A stretch of 9,852 nucleotides of DNA. It comes from Clostridiales bacterium. Its GTDB lineage: Bacteria; Bacillota; Clostridia; Christensenellales; JAISNN01. Shown here piece by piece: positions 6,101 through 9,852 of the stretch (the first letter of the stretch is position 1; each line of letters begins with the position of its first letter). Position numbers and translations under genes: made by a program. The stretch spans positions 1 through 9,852 of the forward strand of contig JAITOQ010000251.1 in assembly GCA_031289865.1 (NCBI GenBank), read 5' to 3'. The notes below the pieces were generated by a model. That model saw only the letters and a list, made by a program, of their open reading frames with translations. It was not told the DNA's origin and made no database searches.

Positions 6101-7685
6101 CGATCATTTTATTTCCGTCCAAATCGGGCACATTAGCCTTAGGCAACGTCGCCTTCGGACGTTCGGCAAGCGGTTTTTCTTCGGTTTTTTTCAAGTCTTT
6201 TGCGCATTCGCGCTTGTATTCCTCCGCGGAATTTTCAAGATAGATCTTTAGTTTTTCACGGTCGGCGTCGTCCATTTTTTGGAAATGCTCGGTGATATTC
6301 TTTTTTATATCATTCCTCTTAGACTTCAAAAAATCGCTCACGATCACCGCTTCGGAGTATATCAGCTTGTTTTCCAAAAAATACTTTTTGTATTCGTCGC
6401 CGCCGTACCACATATAAACCCCGAAAAAATTCAACATTTCTATTCTGAAATCCCGCTTTAAATACGGCTTTAACGCGTTTATAAATTCCAGCTTTTCCTC
6501 GCGGTCAAGCCCCGGATAATAATTGTCCTCAAAATCATGCACGAGAGCTTTGTCGCCGAGCGCAACGAGTATATACAGAATCTTTGAAAAAATTTCGTTC
6601 GCGCCCATTTCGTGTGAGAACCATATATCGTCGGTGATATTATAGTGCAGCTTTTTCTTCGGCAAACGGACCAAAAGTCCCGTGAGCTTTTTGTAAAGGC
6701 TGTAAAAAACCGCCGTTCTTTTTTTGTCGAGGACAATCTTTTCCTCCGTGCGCCGTGCAGAATACCTACTAAGCGGAAAATAACTCTTTAAGCAATCGAG
6801 CAGCGGTGCGTAATATTCAAAGTCGTTTTGCTCAAAATATTCGTCGCAAAGCTCCTCCTTGTCCGACCGCCATATACACACAAAACGCAGTGCCATAAAC
6901 TTTAAATTTTTATCGTTTCCGTCAAGAGCCTTGCGGAGCAGCTCATCGCAAAATTTCGGGTTTTCGTCAACCGTCAAAACCAAAAGCATATACAGAGTTT
7001 TTGTATCGGTCGGATTTATATATTTGGAATAGTTCCCAGAATTTATGTCGAGAACCGACGCAAAAAACTCACGCGCATTACCTATCGGAAAGTCAAGGGA
7101 GTATCCGTAAGCGACGTTGTCCGTCACAACCTTATAGCGATAAAATTGATGCTCGATTATTTTAGGTATGATGAATTTTTTAAATTCCGCGGAGGCGCGT
7201 CTAAACCTTCCGAAAATATTTTCAATAACACCGAGTTGATTTCCCGCTTTTATCAGGGTTTCCAAAACATATCCGTGAGCTTCGGCGTTTTTTGAAATCA
7301 TAAAAGCGGCGATATCTATCACCTTATTTCCGTTCTCGACCGCCCGTACCAAATCGGAAACTGCAACTTTTTTTGTATCTATCTGAACGGCAAACAAATA
7401 CTCGTCAAACGCAGCCGCATTCCCCTCTCCGTAGTCGTAAATATTCAGACCCTTTTTGGCAATCTCTATATATTTTTTTAAGACGTTTATCTTGCCGTAT
7501 ATATAAGAGTCATTAGGGTGTTCGCGCTCGGCGATAGAATATGCCTCGTAAAAAATATCATAATTTTCCCCGAACAGCTCTTTAAAGTCTTTTCGGTTGT
7601 TTTCAAACACGCCGTTTAATTCGGCACTGCCGATAGTGTTGTTAGGAGACGAGTTAAAGTTCTCAATTCTTTCAATAATATTCAT
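3147..7685 (-). CDS. Large DUF4132 domain protein
   Basis: This is a 1512-residue, probably cytoplasmic protein of unknown biochemical function. The first two thirds look like irregular helical repeats with no catalytic motif I recognise. The DUF4132 region is C-terminal: YIAHPLDLYRMKCWE, then QIRQPFKQAFRELY near residue 1265, the NRYYGSQ and AKGRGWHTG motifs, and a family tail with NNVTIAGHHISIVGSYGTY, LRSGNAY and DDNPKTAEVVSKMLLLADDKKI. This matches the E. coli YehI/MolR family end. A very acidic linker lies around 686-700. There is no WGR domain, which many relatives have. ATG 7685 overlaps the TAA of the upstream gene (TAATG). GGAGG sits 8 bases before it, inside that gene's last codons, so the two are translationally coupled. 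In E. coli the relative lies with MoxR ATPase and VWA genes; none are visible here. Confidence 0.88.
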   Translation of the reverse strand: MNIIERIENFNSSPNNTIGSAELNGVFENNRKDFKELFGENYDIFYEAYSIAEREHPNDSYIYGKINVLKKYIEIAKKGLNIYDYGEGNAAAFDEYLFAVQIDTKKVAVSDLVRAVENGNKVIDIAAFMISKNAEAHGYVLETLIKAGNQLGVIENIFGRFRRASAEFKKFIIPKIIEHQFYRYKVVTDNVAYGYSLDFPIGNAREFFASVLDINSGNYSKYINPTDTKTLYMLLVLTVDENPKFCDELLRKALDGNDKNLKFMALRFVCIWRSDKEELCDEYFEQNDFEYYAPLLDCLKSYFPLSRYSARRTEEKIVLDKKRTAVFYSLYKKLTGLLVRLPKKKLHYNITDDIWFSHEMGANEIFSKILYILVALGDKALVHDFEDNYYPGLDREEKLEFINALKPYLKRDFRIEMLNFFGVYMWYGGDEYKKYFLENKLIYSEAVIVSDFLKSKRNDIKKNITEHFQKMDDADREKLKIYLENSAEEYKRECAKDLKKTEEKPLAERPKATLPKANVPDLDGNKMIESIDKLKAFIIENQNYEYKAYGDGETILFGASYMRIDNEDNYPFEKETSEIIGSFGLNGADMISVMFSIFCALEESVSSIFFRLLDKDENERLKTLDSLAGEKLNVYIKNNIKLIAGHIKHMLENYIKKSGDPTLHNALIDRIVYTFENVEDFAEKKDGDDYDDDDDGDDGDDKVETLSKKLRRTAFELGRLINYDLLTDDSLRTVVTLIDFGKQNRIGFDSYKEKLLSRLFDRKIVTGEETAYFIKSGEFSLNHLTRTYGYRRQDGREANIYNGGFSKPFVDTVEKTVMEILDVEIERSEAETPYSAMIRGCGRYVGIKYYALALKAFQKMTLPRGGGYGTTKDAVFAGIIADIMPYGTDTYEYFVQLIRENKLTENDLVKGVLYNTNFTLLEWTDKYLQKKGFVGTVMFFKAHLKDTEVSKEVKDKIAVYSPIDVADFKEGALDVDWFWSMKAETDPITFDLVYNNAKYITVANFHKRAQRFNDALTGKLSAEECLVKINTTRDKEYILYYSLVPIKDNGEIMTRYLTVQKFLSESKQFGAQRQASEKKASEIALENIARVAGYEDADRFVWYMESQNVDKIIPLFSPKEIDGTSVFLRVNERFKCGIVAFKNEKELSAIPAKIKTDKYIAEMRDALAALNKQSSRVIKSLETAMERESKFKPEELLVIAKNPIIKDILKALFFVADNGAALFDGEKFTDFLTGKELKAADVYIAHPLDLYRMKCWEAAQKYLLRNQIRQPFKQAFRELYNKTADEIDSKETNRYYGSQISAEKAIAVAKGRGWHTGEDVGLQKVYYKDNIIAVLFGVWDFGYSSFTDHPTLSSVYFLNRRTLEVIPLNDINDKMFSEVMRDVDLIVSTAHPLGYDFEESMSTVEVRKQICQNIIELTNLNNVTIAGHHISIVGSYGTYAINLRSGNAYKNLVGALNIMAINDSTQNKLFLNFIDDNPKTAEVVSKMLLLADDKKIKDVNILREIIEPDTKA
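5585..5629 (-). repeat. 9-bp microsatellite encoding an Asp-rich linker
   Basis: There are five units of 9 bp on the plus strand (CATCGCCGT twice, CATCGTCGT, CATCATAGT, CATCGCCGT). They translate on the minus strand to Asp/Gly triplets such as DDG, within a run of aspartates between the helical part and the middle of the DUF4132 protein. The unit length keeps the reading frame if copies are gained or lost. Confidence 0.7.
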
Positions 7686-8221
7686 TAGAAAATCCTCCCC
7701 GATAAAAGCGTAAGTTTAATAAAAACAAGCCCGTCCCCTTCCGAAAGAGAAAGCGGCTCGTCTAAATAGGTGTATTCATGTTTTTTAGTTTCGTTGATAA
7801 TCTTAAAACGGGCGTTTTTAAATTGAAAAATCGCCTCGTCTTGCATGACCCTAAGGTCAACCTTCCGCTTGTTATTCACCGCCCCGAACGATATCTTTCC
7901 GCTCGCCGCCGTTTCGTATATTTTTCCGCTCTCCGCAACGACCTCTGCAGTTTCATCGGAAAGCAAAAACAGCGACTTTTTGTCACGATTGTTATTCGCC
8001 GCCACAAACGATATCTTTTCACTTTCAGTCACAGCCTCCGCAGTTTCATCGGAAAGCAAAAACAGCGACTTTTTATCCCGCTTATCATTGTATTCTCTAA
8101 CATTAAAAGCGACCATTTCCAAAATCAACTCACCCGCCGTCAAAGCGTCGGTTTTATAATCCTCATACGTCAAAAAATCTTTGATTTTAGATATTTGCTT
8201 AACCTTAATTCTGATATTCAT
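7685..8221 (-). CDS. Small DUF4132-partner protein with possible beta-grasp fold and duplicated insert
   Basis: This 178-residue soluble protein shows no family I can name with certainty. From the first Met, it begins with a likely beta-hairpin (MNIRIKVKQISKIKDF), then a helix rich in hydrophobic residues (TAGELILEMVAFNVREYN, about 28-45). It ends with LDEPLSLSEGDGLVFIKLTLLSGRIF. The order strand-strand-helix and the final L-x(n)-EGD-x-x-x-FI-x-L-x-x-x-(A/S)G pattern resemble ubiquitin/MoaD/ThiS-type beta-grasp proteins; this is inference. Between helix and final strands lies a tandemly duplicated segment (RDKKSLFLLSDETAE twice). I chose ATG 8221 because GGAGGG ends 4 bases upstream; the longer frame would begin with TTG 8233, which overlaps that site. 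The gene's final Gly-Arg codons double as the GGAGG site for the DUF4132 gene, and its TAA overlaps that ATG. Confidence 0.82.
   Translation of the reverse strand: MNIRIKVKQISKIKDFLTYEDYKTDALTAGELILEMVAFNVREYNDKRDKKSLFLLSDETAEAVTESEKISFVAANNNRDKKSLFLLSDETAEVVAESGKIYETAASGKISFGAVNNKRKVDLRVMQDEAIFQFKNARFKIINETKKHEYTYLDEPLSLSEGDGLVFIKLTLLSGRIF
7868..8080 (-). repeat. In-frame 93-bp tandem duplication plus 27-bp local duplication inside the small partner gene
   Basis: Copy 1 is 7988-8080 (31 codons) and copy 2 is 7868-7987 (40 codons). A 35-base stretch is identical between 7947-7981 and 8040-8074, exactly 93 bases apart. A second matching block (TTGTTATTC through GATATCTTT) is 120 bases apart, because copy 2 carries 27 extra bases that repeat its own ATATTTTTCCGCT-like sequence. 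All lengths are multiples of three, so the frame is kept. The encoded repeat is RDKKSLFLLSDETAE followed by ESxKISF and NN. Confidence 0.85.
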
Positions 8222-8234
8222 TTTTCCCTCCAAT

Positions 8235-8348
8235 CTAAAAAACTTCCAAAATCGCGACCCCGCGACACTTAAAAACCACCGCCGAATAAAGCAAATCTTT
8301 CCCCAAAAGATCCCCCTCTATTAGCCAAATAAAGCAAGTCTTTTTCAC
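8235..8348 (-). CDS. Possible 37-codon leader ORF
   Basis: A GTG at 8348 is preceded by AGGGGG with a 6-base spacer and lies about 25 bases downstream of the predicted transcription start. The frame runs 37 codons (MKKTCFIWLIEGDLLGKDLL, then YSAVVFKCRGVAILEVF) to a TAG at 8235, only 13 bases before the ATG of the next gene and just ahead of its GGAGGG. The position fits a leader peptide or small gene coupled to the operon. Against it: the frame starts at GTG, it stays open upstream past the promoter, it spans a DNA duplication whose two copies are read in different frames, and I recognise no family. Confidence 0.3.
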   Translation of the reverse strand: MKKTCFIWLIEGDLLGKDLLYSAVVFKCRGVAILEVF

Positions 8349-8367
8349 AAAAAGCCCCCTTTTATTA
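8281..8367 (-). repeat. 43/44-bp tandem duplication in the operon leader
   Basis: Copies 8281-8323 and 8324-8367 both begin GCC-A/G-AATAAAGCAA on the plus strand, continue through a CTTT/AAAAG part and a run of C, and end TTATTA or CTATTA. On the minus strand each copy contains an AGGGGG ribosome-site-like run followed by a T stretch and a GTG or TTG. The duplication thus repeats a potential translation initiation site, and is diverged at about one base in five. Confidence 0.65.
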
Positions 8368-8379
8368 TTCGTCTTAAAT

Positions 8380-8408
8380 ATAATAACACAATTTATAGCA
8401 CTTTTCAA
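8380..8408 (-). promoter_or_regulatory. Sigma-70-type promoter for the DUF4132 operon
   Basis: On the minus strand the -35 is TTGAAA (8403-8408), then a 17-base spacer and the -10 TATTAT (8380-8385). TGT directly before the -10 makes it extended. Both hexamers match consensus at 5 of 6. The start of transcription would be near 8373, leaving a leader of about 150 bases before ATG 8221. Confidence 0.75.
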
Positions 8409-8430
8409 TACTTTTGAATACTTTTCAAAA
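8401..8430. promoter_or_regulatory. Three 10-bp direct repeats and a dyad at the -35 (candidate operator)
   Basis: The plus strand reads CTTTTCAATA, CTTTTGAATA, CTTTTCAAAA in direct 10-bp phase, one helical turn each. Within it TTTTGAA (8412-8418) and TTCAAAA (8424-8430) form a perfect 7-bp inverted repeat with a 5-base centre. The first unit overlaps the -35 hexamer and the others lie upstream. This could be an A-tract UP element or a regulator site. Confidence 0.4.
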
Positions 8431-8523
8431 AACTTTTTGATTATCGCTCAATACCCTTTCCCCCATAACCGTCTCAAAAACCGTTAAAAACAACAAAAAA
8501 GCCAGAAAAAAGAGGGGGGAAAC
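8431..8523. other. AT-rich intergenic spacer
   Basis: Between the nrdB terminator and the candidate operator I see no ORF, RNA gene or further promoter worth calling. It holds runs of A/T and one GA-rich purine stretch (about 8504-8520). The whole gene-free stretch 8349-8592 is otherwise accounted for by the promoter, operator and terminator entries. Confidence 0.6.
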
Positions 8524-8563
8524 AATAAAAAGGGCTGCCGTGTCAGTAGACAAAGGCAACCCT
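8524..8563 (-). terminator. Rho-independent terminator of nrdAB
   Basis: On the minus strand AGGGTTGCC pairs with GGCAGCCCT (9 bp, one G-U pair; complements of 8555-8563 and 8531-8539). An inner TGTC/GACA helix lies around a TACT loop, and TTTTTA follows. It begins 29 bases after the nrdB stop. Confidence 0.88.
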
Positions 8564-8592
8564 AAGACGGCTCGTCATAGATACCGCGCCGT

Positions 8593-9645
8593 TTACAAAT
8601 CGTCCGTAAGCGCGCCGCTTTTAGCATAAGCGGAGTTACGCGCTTCAAAAAAATCGGTTTTGATGCCGTTTGCGTCGCTGTATTGACTCACCCACCGCAA
8701 GGCTTCGGGTTCGGAGTCGTATCCGTCATACAGCTTTTCACAGCCCAAATCTGTACAGCGCAGGTTTCCCAAATACCGAACGTAGTCGGCAATCATATTT
8801 TTTGTAAGTCCTTGCACCCCGTCGCCTATCGCGTAATGCCCCCACGCAATTTCTTGCTCGCACCCCTCGCGTATCATAGCGCGGTAGCGTTCGACCTTTT
8901 CCGCTGTAAATTGTTCGGGGGTTTCCTTTTGCAACTCGGAGATAATATTGCGGAACAGCCATAAATGCGTATTCTCGTCGCGGTTAATGTAACGGATAAT
9001 TTGCACCGACCCCGGCATGCGGTTGTTGCGCCCTAAATTGTAAAAGAACATAAAGCCGCTGTAAAAGTAAACCCCCTCCAAAATATAGTTGGCAACTGCA
9101 ACCTCCATAAAGTTCTCGATACTCCGCTCGTTTTGAAACTTGTTGTAACAATCTCCTATAAAGGTGTTTCGCGCAAGCAGCTGTGCGTCGTTTTTCCATT
9201 GATACAGTACGCCGTCGCGCTCTTGCGGCTCGCAAATTGTGTCAAGCATATAGCTGTAGCTTTGACTGTGCACCGCCTCTTGATAGGTCTGTATCGCAAG
9301 ACAAAGGTTGATCTCGTTCGCGGTAACGTATGCGCTGACGTTAGGCAAATTCGCGGTCTGTATGCTGTCCAAAAATATCAAAAAGGATAAAATCTTGTCG
9401 TAAGCGCGCCGCTCCGCTTTCGCCAGCAGAGGATAGTCCTTTACGTCCGCGCCTAAATTAACCTCTTCGGGTACCCAAAAGTTGTTCATACCTTGTCGGT
9501 ACCACTTACTTGTCCACCCGTACTTTATATTGTTAAAGTCGTTTAGATTAGTCGTGTCGCCGCCTATCACGCGCCGTGCCGCCGTATCGACGTTGCCGTC
9601 GGGATTAAACAATGGTCTTTTTTTTAAAACGTTATTTTCTTTCAT
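8593..9645 (-). CDS. nrdB: Ribonucleotide reductase class I, beta (radical-generating) subunit
   Basis: This 350-residue R2 protein houses the dimetal site and tyrosyl radical used by the large subunit to make deoxyribonucleotides. All ligands are visible by alignment to E. coli NrdB: Asp93 (FLDSIQ), Glu123 and His126 with radical Tyr130 seven residues after the Glu (EAVHSQSY), Glu190 (LEGVYFYSGF), Glu224 and His227 (RDENTH). Trp57 (FWVPEE) and Tyr340 near the C-terminus fit the radical-transfer path. Length is normal for the family. ATG 9645 is used because AGGAGG lies 10 bases upstream; an in-frame ATG at 9747 would overlap the nrdA end and lacks family sequence. The gene follows nrdA by 80 bases. 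The cofactor (Fe2 or other) cannot be read from sequence. Confidence 0.97.
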   Translation of the reverse strand: MKENNVLKKRPLFNPDGNVDTAARRVIGGDTTNLNDFNNIKYGWTSKWYRQGMNNFWVPEEVNLGADVKDYPLLAKAERRAYDKILSFLIFLDSIQTANLPNVSAYVTANEINLCLAIQTYQEAVHSQSYSYMLDTICEPQERDGVLYQWKNDAQLLARNTFIGDCYNKFQNERSIENFMEVAVANYILEGVYFYSGFMFFYNLGRNNRMPGSVQIIRYINRDENTHLWLFRNIISELQKETPEQFTAEKVERYRAMIREGCEQEIAWGHYAIGDGVQGLTKNMIADYVRYLGNLRCTDLGCEKLYDGYDSEPEALRWVSQYSDANGIKTDFFEARNSAYAKSGALTDDL

Positions 9646-9725
9646 TTTTACTATTCCTCCTACGCGCCGCAATAGGGCGCAAAAATTATACGGGGCGGCG
9701 TATTGCGAATATATATCCGCAGCGT
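9646..9725 (-). other. nrdA-nrdB spacer with a small hairpin
   Basis: On the minus strand GCGCC and GGCGC (complements of 9676-9680 and 9664-9668) form a 5-bp GC helix with a 7-base loop, ending 2 bases before AGGAGG (complement of 9656-9661). No T-run follows, so it is not a terminator. It might protect the message or modulate nrdB translation. I see no promoter here. Confidence 0.4.
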
Positions 9726-9852
9726 TTACGCCGAACAAGCCTCGCATTCCTCTGTTTCCAAACTCTTCCCGCGTACATAGTAAACGGTTTTTACGCCGTT
9801 CTCGAATGCCGAAATGTACAAATCCAAAATCTGTCTAAAAGTGAAGTCGTTG
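9726..9852 (-). CDS. nrdA: Ribonucleotide reductase class I, alpha subunit, C-terminal fragment
   Basis: Only the last 41 codons are in the window; the gene continues past 9852. They read NDFTFRQILDLYISAFENG and then KTVYYVRGKS to a TAA at 9726-9728. The Tyr-Tyr pair matches the radical-transfer tyrosines 730/731 of E. coli NrdA, and the tail ends EECEACSA, with the Cys-x-x-Cys that shuttles electrons from thioredoxin or glutaredoxin to the active site. The frame differs from nrdB. Together with nrdB downstream this is an aerobic class I enzyme with a short cysteine tail. The fragment is truncated by the window edge, not broken. Confidence 0.93.
   Translation of the reverse strand, partial: NDFTFRQILDLYISAFENGVKTVYYVRGKSLETEECEACSA

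Noticed and set aside
7868..8080. CRISPR-like or regularly spaced repeats.
   Set aside because: The repeated units are adjacent, coding and in frame, without unique spacers; no cas genes are present.
8222..8233. TTG start at 8233 for the small partner gene.
   Set aside because: The first codons would be made from the GGAGGG ribosome site that serves ATG 8221.
8471..8489. Direct repeat of ACGGTT (complement) upstream of the DUF4132 promoter.
   Set aside because: Only six bases repeated twice in biased sequence; expected by chance.
9646..9747. N-terminal extension of nrdB to ATG 9747.
   Set aside because: It would overlap the end of nrdA, has no ribosome site and does not look like R2; AGGAGG precedes ATG 9645.

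Overview
The window looks like a chromosomal segment of a moderate-to-low GC bacterium, most likely an uncultured member of the Bacillota (Clostridia-like). The support is strong GGAGG-type ribosome binding sites, extended -10 promoters, a melibiose-type (GPH) sugar symporter, paired DUF805 membrane proteins and AT-rich intergenic DNA full of small repeats. The taxonomic call is an inference from style, not from a marker gene. Every gene I support lies on the minus strand, so transcription runs from high to low coordinates.

Reading in the direction of transcription: (1) 9852-8593 holds the last 41 codons of a class I ribonucleotide reductase large subunit (nrdA), then nrdB with all metal ligands and the radical tyrosine, closed by a good rho-independent terminator (8524-8563). 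(2) 8408-3147 is a separate operon with its own promoter. It contains a possible 37-codon leader ORF, a 178-residue protein that resembles a beta-grasp (ubiquitin/MoaD-like) fold interrupted by a tandem-duplicated insert, and a 1512-residue DUF4132 protein translationally coupled to it (TAATG). (3) 3066-1552 is a GPH-family cation:sugar symporter, 80 bases after the DUF4132 stop and perhaps on the same transcript. (4) 1410-247 is an independent two-gene operon of DUF805 membrane proteins, driven by a promoter whose -35 box lies in the centre of a 30-bp dyad. (5) 1-251 is intergenic repeat DNA with long C/G homopolymers.

The non-genic structure is the most unusual part. Short tandem duplications with diverged copies occur three times within about 5 kb: over the start region of the symporter gene (47-bp period), in the leader upstream of the beta-grasp-like gene (43-bp period), and inside that gene (93-bp plus 27-bp). 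A dispersed intergenic element with five-unit heptamer arrays (consensus RTTGARA) ends two genes, the symporter and the second DUF805 gene. Each takes its stop codon from the array, and because the unit is 7 nt long the array supplies TGA in all three frames. The DUF4132 plus small-protein pair, without the MoxR/VWA partners known from the E. coli yeh locus, is the best candidate here for an undescribed functional module.
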